From positions 186,001-250,000 of the forward strand of contig NZ_JYIX01000040.1 in NCBI RefSeq assembly GCF_000956505.1: a stretch of 64,000 nucleotides of DNA. The letters are read 5' to 3'. A model generated the notes under the pieces. It searched no databases. It worked only from the letters and a program-made list of their open reading frames with translations, and had not been told where the DNA came from. Made by a program: the position numbers and the translations under genes. Every line of letters starts with the position of its first letter. The first letter of the stretch is position 1. This document shows positions 1 through 7,433 of this stretch, piece after piece. The stretch comes from Microbacterium azadirachtae. GTDB lineage: Bacteria; Actinomycetota; Actinomycetes; Actinomycetales; Microbacteriaceae.

Positions 1-34
1 GGGGTTCGGCACCCCGCATGGGCTGCTGCTCCAT
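1..34 (-). CDS. possible 5' end of a leftward gene (partial)
   Basis: Two in-frame ATG codons on the minus strand (at 34 and 19) open a frame that leaves the window: M-E-Q-Q-P-M-R-G-A-E-P. The ATG at 19 has a GGAG about nine bases upstream; the ATG at 34 has only GGGGGA. Too little protein is visible to name it. The reason to record it is the pair of strong palindromes at 56-98, which sit where an operator would be for this leftward gene. Confidence 0.35.
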   Translation of the reverse strand, partial: MEQQPMRGAEP

Positions 35-55
35 CGATCCCCCGAATCGTCGGTG

Positions 56-75
56 AGCTTTCCTGCAGGAAAGCT
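56..75. promoter_or_regulatory. perfect 20-bp palindrome, putative repressor operator 1
   Basis: AGCTTTCCTGCAGGAAAGCT is its own reverse complement over all 20 bases. Its core CTTTCCTNCAGGAAAG recurs at 83-98, with the two centres 25 bp apart. Such paired palindromes next to a start codon are typical of dimeric TetR/PadR-type repressors. The regulator is not in view. Confidence 0.6.
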
Positions 76-82
76 ACTCCCA

Positions 83-98
83 CTTTCCTACAGGAAAG
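83..98. promoter_or_regulatory. palindrome CTTTCCTACAGGAAAG, putative operator 2
   Basis: Second copy of the core at 58-73, differing by one base (A for G in the centre). The arms CTTTCCT/AGGAAAG are intact. Confidence 0.55.
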
Positions 99-142
99 CG
101 GCACGGAGTTCAACGAATCGTACGGAACCGGATCCGCCGACG

Positions 143-210
143 GCACGAGATCCTGCCGAGCGGACGGGCTCTTGACGCGATCAGGCCGTGCGTTCGGCAG
201 GATCCCGTGC
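143..210. repeat. long inverted repeat between rpsO and the leftward gene
   Basis: The arm at 143-159 (GCACGAGATCCTGCCGA) pairs with 194-210 (TCGGCAGGATCCCGTGC) with one mismatch, around a 34-nt loop. It lies beyond the rpsO terminator in the direction of rpsO transcription and could be a second terminator or an RNA-processing hairpin. No gene is visible between 35 and 325. Confidence 0.5.
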
Positions 211-260
211 ACTCGGCGCCAGCGCGGCGCGGACTCAGCGCGGCGCCCCGGACAAAGGTC

Positions 261-291
261 GAGGCCCGCCCCACACCGTGGGACGGGCCTC
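261..291 (-). terminator. terminator after rpsO
   Basis: GAGGCCCGCCCCA and TGGGACGGGCCTC form a 13-bp stem with one mismatch and a five-base loop. On the minus strand it is followed by a short T-containing tail. Confidence 0.7.
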
Positions 292-325
292 GCAAGAATG
301 TTCTGCGCGATTGTGCGCTGGCTGC

Positions 326-595
326 TTAGCGGCGCAGTCCGAGACGCTCGATCAACGACCGGTAACGGTTGATGTCGACGTCCTGGAGGTAGCCGAGCAG
401 ACGACGGCGCTGACCGACGAGCAGGAACAGGCCACGACGCGAGTGGTGGTCGTGCTTGTGCTCCTTGAGGTGCTCGGTGAGGTCCTTGATGCGCTGCGTC
501 AGCATTGCAACCTGCACCTCGGGGGATCCGGTGTCACCGGGGTGCGTCGCGTACTCTTCGATGATCGCCTTCTTGACGTCTGCTTCCAGTGCCAT
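326..595 (-). CDS. rpsO: 30S ribosomal protein S15
   Basis: Small-subunit protein that binds 16S rRNA helix 22 and nucleates assembly of the platform. The 89-residue length is exactly that of the family. The family signature is visible: EYATHPGDTGSPEVQVAMLTQRI near residues 14-36, and HSRRGLFLLVGQRRRLLGYL towards the C terminus. The ATG at 595 is preceded by GGGGATC. The gene is transcribed leftwards and ends at a clear hairpin. pnp, its usual downstream partner, is not next to it here. Confidence 0.97.
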   Translation of the reverse strand: MALEADVKKAIIEEYATHPGDTGSPEVQVAMLTQRIKDLTEHLKEHKHDHHSRRGLFLLVGQRRRLLGYLQDVDINRYRSLIERLGLRR

Positions 596-745
596 AGGTG
601 ATCCCCTTCCTCTTTGCTGCGCGGTGCCCGACGCCGAATGCGTGGGCTCTCTTTATCCGCGGCCGATCGAACGGCAACCGCCCAAGTCTATCAGCACCGG
701 GCAGCCCGGCGCGCCGAGTCGGATCCACGCCCCTCGGAGCGCCGA

Positions 746-751
746 TACGCT
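746..751 (+). promoter_or_regulatory. -10 box of a probable leaderless transcript (MFS gene)
   Basis: TACGCT lies six bases before the GTG start at 758. That spacing would put the transcription start on the initiation codon. Confidence 0.5.
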
Positions 752-757
752 CGACGA

Positions 758-2044
758 GTGAGTCATCTGATCGATCTGAGCCCGTTCCGGCAGAGCCCGG
801 CGTTCGCCCGGATGTGGATCGGATCCACCCTCAGCGGCATCGGCGGGCAGCTCACGATCGTGACCGTCATGCTGCACGTGTTCGCGCTCACGCAGAGCAC
901 CTTCGCCGTCTCCATGATCGCCGTCGCGGGGCTCGTGCCGATGATCCTCGCCGGACTCTACGGAGGGATGCTCGCCGATGCCTTCGACCGCCGGCGGGTC
1001 GCACTCATCGCCGCGGTCATCACGTTCGCCGCGACCGCGCTGCTCGCCACCCTCACCTGGGCGCACGCGGAGACCATCTGGTGGCTCTATGCGCTGAGCA
1101 TGATCATCGCCGCCGCGAACTCGGTCGGCATGGCCACGCGCACCGCGATCATCCCTCGACTGCTCTCCCGCGACATGCTCGCCCCCGCCTCAGCGCTGAA
1201 CGGCGTGGCCTTCGGCATGACGGTCATGGCCGGCCCCGCGCTCGCCGGACTCCTCGTGGCACTCACCGGCTACGGCTGGACCTACACGATCGACGTGATC
1301 CTCATGCTGTCGATGTTCCTGGGGCTCTGGACGCTGCCGAAGCTGCTGCCCGAGGGCGAGATCGTGCGCCCGGGGCTCGCCTCCCTCGTCGACGGCTTGC
1401 GCTTCCTGCGACGCGCCGGCAACATCCGGATGCAGTACGTCCTCGACATCTGCGCCATGACGTTCGGCCAGCCCCTCGCGCTCTTCCCCGCGCTGGGCAC
1501 CGTGATCCTGGGCGGCGGTGCGGTGACCACGGGCCTGCTGACCGCGGCGGTCGCGGTCGGGACGTTCCTGTCGAGCCTGTTCTCCGGGCGCATCGTGCAC
1601 TACCGCTGGCACGGCCGCGGCATCGCCAGGGCCGTGCAGGCATACGGCGCGACGATCGCGCTGTTCGGCATCGTCCTGCTCGTCGGAGCGCTGCTCCCCG
1701 CCGGACACGCCACCGCATCCTCTCCGAACGTGCTGCTGATCGCGCTCGCCTGCGTCGCCCTGGCGTTCTCGGGTGCGGCCGACAACGTCAGCTCGATCTA
1801 TCGCAACACCATGATGCAGGCCGCGGTCCCCGACACGATGCGCGGCCGCCTGCAGGGCGTGTTCATCATCGTGGTCGCAGGCGGACCGCGTCTCGGTGCC
1901 CTGTACGCCGGAGTGCTGGCCTCGCTCACCGCACTGTGGTTCCCGCCGCTCCTGGGCGGGCTGCTCGTGATCGGCCTCGTCGCGCTGTTCGTCCGGCTCA
2001 GCCCGCGGTTCCGGGCGTACGACGCCGAGGATCCGCAGCCCTGA
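758..2044 (+). CDS. MFS transporter, probable drug/metabolite exporter
   Basis: 428-residue integral membrane protein of the major facilitator superfamily, close to the enterobactin-exporter/tetracycline-type MFS_3 group. The N-terminal segment (about residues 15-45) is followed by GLVPMILAGLYGGMLADAFD-RRR, the MFS motif-A loop between helices 2 and 3. About 12 hydrophobic segments alternate with short charged loops. I chose GTG 758 because homologous sequence begins there (V-S-H-L-I-D-L-S-P-F) and a TACGCT box lies just upstream; the frame is open further upstream but without family resemblance. The substrate cannot be read from sequence. Confidence 0.85.
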   Translation: MSHLIDLSPFRQSPAFARMWIGSTLSGIGGQLTIVTVMLHVFALTQSTFAVSMIAVAGLVPMILAGLYGGMLADAFDRRRVALIAAVITFAATALLATLTWAHAETIWWLYALSMIIAAANSVGMATRTAIIPRLLSRDMLAPASALNGVAFGMTVMAGPALAGLLVALTGYGWTYTIDVILMLSMFLGLWTLPKLLPEGEIVRPGLASLVDGLRFLRRAGNIRMQYVLDICAMTFGQPLALFPALGTVILGGGAVTTGLLTAAVAVGTFLSSLFSGRIVHYRWHGRGIARAVQAYGATIALFGIVLLVGALLPAGHATASSPNVLLIALACVALAFSGAADNVSSIYRNTMMQAAVPDTMRGRLQGVFIIVVAGGPRLGALYAGVLASLTALWFPPLLGGLLVIGLVALFVRLSPRFRAYDAEDPQP

Positions 2045-2050
2045 CCCGCT

Positions 2051-2072
2051 GTCGGGGGCCGCGGATCCCGAC
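2051..2072. terminator. weak convergent hairpin
   Basis: GTCGGG and CCCGAC pair across ten bases between two convergent genes. The stem is short and has no T-run. Confidence 0.3.
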
Positions 2073-2077
2073 GGACG

Positions 2078-2572
2078 TCAGCGCTGCCCTGCCGGCTGGC
2101 GGATCGCGACGTTGATGCGGTTCCACACGTTGATCGCGCTGATTGCCAGGATCAGGGCTGACAGCTGGCGCCGGTCGAACTGCGCCGACACCTCGTCCCA
2201 CAGTTCGTCGGACACCGGATCGACCTTGTCCGCGATGCGGGTGAGCGCCTCGGTGAGCGCGAGCGCGGCCCGCTCCCGCGGGGTGAAGAACGGGGCTTCG
2301 CGCCAGGCCGCCACGCCGAACACCCGCTCGTCGCCGGCCCCGTCCGCGCGCATCTCCTTGGAGTGCTCGATCGTGCACCAGCTGCAGCCGTTGATCTGGC
2401 TGGCCCGCAGGTGAACCATGTGCAGCAGGTCCTGCGGCAGATCGGTCGAGGCCGCCACGCCGCTCAGCGCGGCGATCGCATCGAAGCCGCCCTCGAGCAG
2501 GAACGCGGGGTGCGGCATGCGCGCCTTGATCGCGACGGCGGCCGTGGTGTCGATGGTCTGGTCGATGCTCAT
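2078..2572 (-). CDS. carboxymuconolactone decarboxylase / AhpD-like protein
   Basis: 164-residue alkylhydroperoxidase-like protein. The redox motif C-S-W-C followed by the conserved His lies in NGCSWCTIEHSKE (about residues 62-74), as in AhpD-type CxxC proteins. I start at ATG 2572 (M-S-I-D-Q) because GGAAGAG lies about eight bases upstream; an in-frame start at 2623 is less likely. It is divergent from the ECF sigma gene at 2656. Pairing of a CMD-family gene with an ECF sigma factor carrying a SnoaL tail is a recognised arrangement (ECF41 and related groups), so this is the likely target of that sigma factor. A TGTCACA element lies at 2650-2656. Confidence 0.85.
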   Translation of the reverse strand: MSIDQTIDTTAAVAIKARMPHPAFLLEGGFDAIAALSGVAASTDLPQDLLHMVHLRASQINGCSWCTIEHSKEMRADGAGDERVFGVAAWREAPFFTPRERAALALTEALTRIADKVDPVSDELWDEVSAQFDRRQLSALILAISAINVWNRINVAIRQPAGQR

Positions 2573-2626
2573 GTCAGACTCTTCCCGTTCTCTTGTCAGA
2601 AGCCGCCCGATCCGGACGGTCACTCT

Positions 2627-2656
2627 GATGACACGCGGGCCGGAGGAGATGTGACA
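2627..2656 (-). promoter_or_regulatory. candidate ECF41-type promoter of the CMD gene
   Basis: On the minus strand TGTCACA (2656-2650) is followed after 16 bases by TGTC. From memory, the described ECF41 promoter is TGTCACA for -35 and CGTC for -10 at about this spacing. The -35 box overlaps the start codon of the divergent sigma gene. Confidence 0.45.
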
Positions 2657-3527
2657 TGACGGATCAGGATTCTCTCGCCGACCGCTTCGAGGAGCAGCGA
2701 CCGCGGCTGCGCCGGCTCGCGCAGCGCATGCTCGGGTCCACCGCCGAGGCCGACGACGTCCTGCAGGACGTGTGGTTGCGGGCCTCCGCGGCCGGTGCCG
2801 ACGACGTGCAGAACTTCGGCGGCTGGCTGACCACGATCGCCTCCCGCGCCTGCCTCAACGTGCTGCGCTCGCGCGCCTCACGGGGAGAGATCCCGCTCGA
2901 CGACGACGGAACGGGGCCGGTCATCGAGGCGGATGTGCGCGCACCGGATCCCCTGGAGGCGGCGCAGCAGGCCGAGGCCGTCGGCGCCGCACTGACCCTG
3001 GTGCACGAGCGCCTCTCCCCCGCCGAGCGCGTGGCGTTCGTGCTGCACGACTCGTTCGAGGTGCCTTTCGAGCAGATCGCGGACCTGCTCGAACGCTCCC
3101 CCGATGCGGTGCGGCAGCTGGCCAGCCGCGCGCGCCGAAGAATGCGTTCGGCGGATGTCGCCGGCACCAGGTTTCCGCCCGCGACCGGCGCCCCATCGTG
3201 GATGCGTTCTTCGCGGCGGCCCGCGCGGGCGACTTCGACCGGCTCGTGTCGCTCCTGTCCCCCGAGGTCGAACTGCGGATCGAGCAGGGGTTGTCGGCGA
3301 CCGCGCTCGTACGCGGCGGCGCGGCGGTCGCAGTCCGGGCGCTCATGTTCGCCATCCCCGATGCGGTGCTCCGGCCCGTGTTCGTGGACGGCCTCCCTGG
3401 CGTCGTCGTCCTGGTCGGAACGCGCGCCGTCTCGGTCATGGCGTTCGACGTCGACGACGAGCGGATCGCGGCCATCGACGCATTCGCCGGTCCTGCCGCG
3501 ACCGCCGCGCTGTCGTTGCCGCGGTGA
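2656..3527 (+). pseudogene. ECF sigma factor with SnoaL-like C-terminal domain, frameshifted
   Basis: Residues 1-170 from ATG 2656 (good GGAGGAG site) contain sigma-70 region 2 (RLAQRMLGSTAEADDVLQDVWL) and region 4 (LSPAERVAFVLHD..VPFEQIADLLERSP.AVRQLASRARRR). The expected SnoaL-like extension (IVDAFFAAARAGDFDRLVSLLSP) is encoded in the next frame, from about 3190 to the stop at 3527. A one-base deletion (or two-base insertion) between about 3145 and 3190 separates the halves. In the original frame the ORF runs on as arginine/serine-rich nonsense into the glycosylase gene. In this class the tail controls sigma activity, so the lesion should alter or abolish regulation. It could be a sequencing error. 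The group (ECF41 or ECF56-like) is my judgement from the region 4 sequence and tail. Confidence 0.75.
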
Positions 3528-3606
3528 CGCCGGCGGCGCCGGCGGCGCCAGCAATGAGACGCTCGACGCCCGAGAGAATGTCGGTGCCCTGGCGCAGACT
3601 GACGGC

Positions 3607-4500
3607 ATGAGCGCCACCGCCCGCACCACCACGCTGCCCCTCGCCGGGGCCTACGACCTCCGCGAGGTCGCCCTCATGGGATTCGGCCATCGCGACGAGT
3701 CCGCCTTCGACGGCGTCATGCGGCTGGCGTTCTGCACCGATGCGCTCGATTCCCAGGTCGGCGTCGAGGTGCGCCAGCACGACGGCACGCTCGCCCTGAC
3801 CGTGCACGGAGAAGGGGATCTCGACGCGATCGCCGGGCAGGTGGCCCGCGTCGTCTCGGCCGACCACGACGGCGACGCCTGGGCGGCCGTCTGCGCCGCG
3901 GATCCCGTGCTCGCCCGCGTGCACGCGGCGGCGCCGGGCTTCCGCCCGTCGAACTTCTACAGCCCGTACGAGGCGGCGGTGTGGGCCGTGCTGTCAGCCC
4001 GTCGCGCGCGGAGGCAGGGCATCGCGCTGCGCCGGCGTCTGTCGGAACAGTACGGCACGGTGTTCACGCTCGCCGGACGACCAGAAGCCGCCCTGCCGCT
4101 GCCCGAGCAGCTGCTCGCGCTCGAGGAGTTCCCCGGGCTGCCCGCGGACCGGATCCCGCGGCTGCACGCGATCGCGCGCGCGGCATCGGATGGGCAGCTC
4201 GACGTGCGGCGGCTCGCCGGCATGACGTCTGCGGAGGCGATGCTCGACGTGCAGCGTCTCCCCGGCATCGGCCCGTTCTACAGCGCGCTCATCGTCATCA
4301 GGGCCTGCGGGCTCACCGATGTGCTGTCGACGCAGGAGGAGCACACGCGCGCCGCCGTGCAGGCTCTCTACCGCCTCGACCACGCTCCAGACGATGCCGA
4401 GTTGGAGCGGATCGCCGAGGCGTGGCGCCCGTTCCGCACCTGGGCCGCTGTGTCGTTGCGAGCGGTCGGATCCCGGCTCCTCGATCAGCCGGCGGCCTGA
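3607..4500 (+). CDS. HhH-GPD DNA glycosylase, AlkA/3-methyladenine type
   Basis: 297-residue DNA-repair glycosylase. An AlkA-like N-terminal beta domain (residues 1-100) precedes a helical core with the helix-hairpin-helix LPGIGPFYSALIV at about 221-233. AlkA proteins place the catalytic Asp about 20 residues after this hairpin; here the aligned stretch reads LSTQEEHTRAAV, with Glu (about 244) where Asp is expected, so activity is uncertain. ATG 3607 is the start: the reading frame upstream is shifted sigma-factor sequence, and CAGACT lies six bases before the ATG, fitting a leaderless promoter. It ends at a strong hairpin. Confidence 0.8.
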   Translation: MSATARTTTLPLAGAYDLREVALMGFGHRDESAFDGVMRLAFCTDALDSQVGVEVRQHDGTLALTVHGEGDLDAIAGQVARVVSADHDGDAWAAVCAADPVLARVHAAAPGFRPSNFYSPYEAAVWAVLSARRARRQGIALRRRLSEQYGTVFTLAGRPEAALPLPEQLLALEEFPGLPADRIPRLHAIARAASDGQLDVRRLAGMTSAEAMLDVQRLPGIGPFYSALIVIRACGLTDVLSTQEEHTRAAVQALYRLDHAPDDAELERIAEAWRPFRTWAAVSLRAVGSRLLDQPAA

Positions 4501-4515
4501 GTCCCTCTTCACGAC

Positions 4516-4553
4516 GAGAGGGCGGGGTCGCTGTACGCGACACCCGCCCTCTC
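4516..4553. terminator. bidirectional terminator
   Basis: GAGAGGGCGGG and CCCGCCCTCTC pair, extended by GTCG/CGAC, between the convergent glycosylase and yceI genes. Confidence 0.75.
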
Positions 4554-4567
4554 GGACGATGCTCCGA

Positions 4568-5116
4568 TTACGCCTGCAGAGCGCCCTGCAGGTCGAGCGT
4601 GATCGTGACGTCCTTGCCGACGAGCACGCCACCGGTCTCCAGCGCGGCATTCCAGGTGAGGCCGAAGTCCTCGCGGTTGATGACGGCCTTCGCGGAGGCG
4701 CCGGCCTTGTAGTTGCCGTAGGGGTCGGAGCCGAAGCCGCCGAAGTCCAGCTCGAACGTGACCGGCTTGGTGACGCCGTGGATCGTGAGGTCTCCGTCGA
4801 CGAAGAGGTCGCCGCCTTCGACGCGGGCACCGGTCGAGGCGAAGTCCATGGTCGGGTACTTCTCGACATCGAAGAAGTCGGCAGACATCAGGTGGCCGTT
4901 GCGGCCGGCGTCGCCGGTGTCGAGCGAGGTGACGTCGACGCTCGCCTCGACACGCGCCTCGAGCGGGTTCTCCGGCGCGACCAGGGTCGCGCTCTTGACG
5001 CCGAAGGTGCCGCGCACCTTCGAGATCATCATGTGGCGGACGCTGAAGGTGACCTCGCTGTGGGCGGGGTCCAGGGTCCAGGTGCCGCTGCGGTAGCCGG
5101 GGATGTCGATGCTCAT
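4568..5116 (-). CDS. YceI family protein
   Basis: 182-residue lipid-binding lipocalin-like protein; YceI proteins bind polyisoprenoids or amphiphiles in an extended beta-barrel. Family features are visible: W-T-L-D-P-A-H-S-E-V-T-F-S-V-R-H at about 13-28, and GDLTIHGVTKPVTFELDF at about 108-125. There is no signal peptide, so it is likely cytoplasmic, as in many actinobacterial members. ATG 5116 follows AGGAG. A palindromic site at 5179-5192 lies upstream and suggests repression by a MarR-type protein. Confidence 0.9.
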   Translation of the reverse strand: MSIDIPGYRSGTWTLDPAHSEVTFSVRHMMISKVRGTFGVKSATLVAPENPLEARVEASVDVTSLDTGDAGRNGHLMSADFFDVEKYPTMDFASTGARVEGGDLFVDGDLTIHGVTKPVTFELDFGGFGSDPYGNYKAGASAKAVINREDFGLTWNAALETGGVLVGKDVTITLDLQGALQA

Positions 5117-5178
5117 GGGTGCTCCTCATCGGAAGGTCTGCGGTCGCTGCTGCTGCGGCGACATCAGGGTCCAACTTA

Positions 5179-5192
5179 CATTCAGGTGAATG
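5179..5192. promoter_or_regulatory. palindrome CATTCAGGTGAATG upstream of yceI
   Basis: The arms CATTCA/TGAATG are perfect, and a third half-site (GCATTC) follows at once, giving TGAATGCATTC. On the minus strand a TAAGTT box overlaps the edge of the site, as for an operator covering -10. MarR-type repressors often use TTCA-NN-TGAA sites; the regulator is not in the window. Confidence 0.5.
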
Positions 5193-5234
5193 CATTCCCG
5201 ATTCGCCGAACTTTTTTCGAGAACCCCCGCCGGC

Positions 5235-5272
5235 ACGACGAAGGCCCCGTCCGGGGACGGGGCCTTCGTCGT
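5235..5272 (-). terminator. terminator after the FKBP gene
   Basis: ACGACGAAGGCCCCGTCC pairs perfectly over 16 bases with GGACGGGGCCTTCGTCGT-type sequence around a short loop. Confidence 0.8.
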
Positions 5273-5281
5273 TCGCGATCG

Positions 5282-5650
5282 TCAGCCGACGGCGACGAGG
5301 TCGATGATGAAGATGAGGGTCTTGCCTCCGAGGAAGTGTCCGGATCCGGCGGGTCCGTAGGCGAGGTGCGGCGGGATGACCAGCTCGCGGCGTCCGCCGA
5401 CCTTCATGCCGGGGATGCCCTCCTGCCAGCCCTGGATCAGGCCGCGCAGCGGGAACTGGATGGTCTCTCCGCGGCCCCAGGAGGAGTCGAACTCCTCGCC
5501 GGAGTCGTGCTCGACACCGGCGTAGTGCACGGTGACGGTGTCGCCGGGCTTCGCCTCGTCACCGGTTCCTTCGATGATGTCGCGGATCACGAGCTCCGTG
5601 GGGGCGGGTCCGGTGGGGGCGTCGAACTCGGGCTTGGTGCGCTCAGTCAT
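5282..5650 (-). CDS. FKBP-type peptidyl-prolyl isomerase
   Basis: 122-residue single-domain FKBP that catalyses cis-trans isomerisation of X-Pro bonds. Active-site features are present: VTVHYAGV, EFDSSWGRG, FPLRGLIQGWQEGIPGMKVGGRR and IPPHLAYG (about 90-105). No signal peptide, so it is cytoplasmic. The ATG at 5650 is used because the family sequence begins there. The only SD-like stretch (GGAGG) is one base from the ATG, and TTGGAT lies six bases upstream, which fits a leaderless start better than ribosome-site initiation. Confidence 0.92.
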   Translation of the reverse strand: MTERTKPEFDAPTGPAPTELVIRDIIEGTGDEAKPGDTVTVHYAGVEHDSGEEFDSSWGRGETIQFPLRGLIQGWQEGIPGMKVGGRRELVIPPHLAYGPAGSGHFLGGKTLIFIIDLVAVG

Positions 5651-5801
5651 GCCTCCATCCAACCCGACACGGTCCGGCTCGGTCAACGCGGGACACTGCG
5701 CCGATGGCGAACAGTGCCCAGTTCGTGCCGACGACGGACAGGGGTGCGGCCTGCCGAACCTTGACATCCCCGCGCCGCGGGTGCAACCTGTTTTCAGATC
5801 A

Positions 5802-5852
5802 ACTCAGCGCCCGGAGGACTTGCAGGCATCGCCGCAGCACCGGGCGCTGAGT
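5802..5852 (-). terminator. terminator after the prsW-like gene
   Basis: ACTCAGCGCCCGG at 5802-5814 pairs perfectly with CCGGGCGCTGAGT at 5840-5852. The rest of the gap 5651-5906 shows nothing else. Confidence 0.6.
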
Positions 5853-5906
5853 CTTGCTCTGCGAGGGCTCGTGGCCGCGACGCGGAGCGAGTCGAAACCT
5901 TCCGCC

Positions 5907-7373
5907 TCAGACCGACAGCAGCGCGTCGCGCGCCGCGTGCGTGCGCTGCAGCAGGACCTGCTCGTCCTGGGTCGCCAGCGGATCCCGTCCGGTGATGATG
6001 CGCTGGCGCACGGATGCGAGCGTGGTCGCGTCCTTGATGAACCGGCGCATGATCGGACGCCGGTCGCCGCGCAGCCCCGACGCCCACCGCAGGCCGACGC
6101 GGCGGCCCGCGGGAGTCGCGAGCATCGACACCTCCTGCGGCGTGAACCAGCCCGCGGTGGCGTAGTCGCTGAGCCGGGCATAGGTGAGCCGGGACTCCTC
6201 CTTGCGCAGCAGGATGATCACCACGATGAACCCGACGAACAGCGGCACCTGCAGCACGATGTACAGCACGAAGAAGTTGCCGATCATCGAGGATCCGTTC
6301 CACAGCGCGTGCAACGCCATGGCGCCGAGGAGTCCCACGGCGCCGAAGCCCAAGGCGCGAGCGGCCGAGGCACCGCGACGGGCGGCCAGCCCGATGGCGA
6401 ACCCGGTCACGGAGGTGAACATCGCGTGGGCGAACGGCGACATGAGCCCGCGCAGCACGAACGTGACGGTCAGGTCGGGCGCCCCGCCCTCGATGAGGCT
6501 GACCGCGAAGTACTGGATGTTCTCGGTGAACGCGAAGCCGGCGCCGACCAGCGCGCCGTAGACGACGCCGTCGATCGGGCCGTCGAAGCTGCGGCGCGCC
6601 ATGAGGAAGATCAGGAAGACGCCGAGGCCCTTCGCCGTCTCCTCGACCAGCGGCGCCTGGAGCACGGCGGTCAGATCGTCGTTGCGCTGCCCGAGCAGCA
6701 GCGTCAGCAGGAGGTCGACGACGAGCGCGAGCCCCACCGAGGCGATCGCGCCCCACGCGATCGCGAAAGCCACCAGCGACTTGGGCTCGGGCTCCCAGCG
6801 GTCGATGAAGAAGACGCCGAAGAACACGATCGTCAGGGGCACCAGCGCGAGCACCATGCCGATCATGGAAGCTGCGGGGCCGAGCGCCCACACGAAGTAG
6901 GCGATGAGGCCGAGGAGGACGAATCCGAGCGCGCCGAACGCCCACACCGAGGCGTGCCGCCCCTTCGCCGAGGGGACGGGCAGCGCCGGCACCGCCTGGA
7001 CGGGAGCGGGCGGGGTGTAGGCGTCGTAGGCGACGGCGCCGTGATGCTCGGGGCGCTGCGCCAGCACCGAGCCGTACACCGGCGCGATCGGCGTCGAGGC
7101 GGTCTGCGGGTAGCTCTGCGGCTGGACGTACTGCGGCTGCTGCAGGTACTGAGGTTGTGCGTACTGCGGCTGCGCGTATGCGGGCTGCGTATAAGGAGGC
7201 TGGGCCGCGGGCGCGGAGTACGACGGCTGCGGCTGATGCGGCGCGGACGGCCCCTGGTCCGCCGACGCTTGAGGCTGCCCGGCCGCGGGCGGCTGATACG
7301 GCGACGGCGCGGGGGGCGACGGGCGCGAGGCCGGGCGCTGCTCGGCGGGATCGCCGTGTCCTCCAAAGGTCAT
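5907..7373 (-). CDS. PrsW family intramembrane metalloprotease
   Basis: 488-residue membrane protein. Residues 1-140 are a cytoplasmic Pro/Gln/Tyr-rich tail with repeated A-Q-P-Q-Y units. The rest has about eight hydrophobic segments. The three motifs of the PrsW/CAAX-like glutamic protease fold are visible: LVEETAKG (EExxK, about 243), AFTENIQYF (FxxxEN) and HALWN, plus HAMFTSVTG. PrsW cleaves anti-sigma factors in Bacillus; the substrate here is unknown. Start at ATG 7373 with TAGGCT six bases upstream; a TTG two codons earlier is possible. Confidence 0.88.
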   Translation of the reverse strand: MTFGGHGDPAEQRPASRPSPPAPSPYQPPAAGQPQASADQGPSAPHQPQPSYSAPAAQPPYTQPAYAQPQYAQPQYLQQPQYVQPQSYPQTASTPIAPVYGSVLAQRPEHHGAVAYDAYTPPAPVQAVPALPVPSAKGRHASVWAFGALGFVLLGLIAYFVWALGPAASMIGMVLALVPLTIVFFGVFFIDRWEPEPKSLVAFAIAWGAIASVGLALVVDLLLTLLLGQRNDDLTAVLQAPLVEETAKGLGVFLIFLMARRSFDGPIDGVVYGALVGAGFAFTENIQYFAVSLIEGGAPDLTVTFVLRGLMSPFAHAMFTSVTGFAIGLAARRGASAARALGFGAVGLLGAMALHALWNGSSMIGNFFVLYIVLQVPLFVGFIVVIILLRKEESRLTYARLSDYATAGWFTPQEVSMLATPAGRRVGLRWASGLRGDRRPIMRRFIKDATTLASVRQRIITGRDPLATQDEQVLLQRTHAARDALLSV

Positions 7374-7379
7374 GCCCAA

Positions 7380-7385
7380 AGCCTA
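7380..7385 (-). promoter_or_regulatory. -10 box, leaderless prsW-like gene
   Basis: TAGGCT on the minus strand, six bases before ATG 7373. Confidence 0.5.
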
Positions 7386-7420
7386 GAGGCTCTCCGCGCC
7401 GGGGCAGCGGGTGCGCCCGG

Positions 7421-7426
7421 TAGCGT
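7421..7426 (+). promoter_or_regulatory. -10 box, leaderless FAH-family gene
   Basis: TAGCGT, seven bases before ATG 7434; the spacer also contains GGAGGG. Confidence 0.5.
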
Positions 7427-7433
7427 GGAGGGC

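Noticed and set aside
3528..3552. GGCGCC-rich stretch as terminator of the sigma gene
   Set aside because: It is simple GCC repeat sequence with several competing short pairings and no T-run.
2656..4500. A 614-residue sigma factor-DNA glycosylase fusion protein
   Set aside because: The middle part is sigma sequence read out of frame (Arg/Ser-rich, no domain), the true SnoaL tail is in another frame, and the glycosylase has its own start and a CAGACT box six bases upstream.
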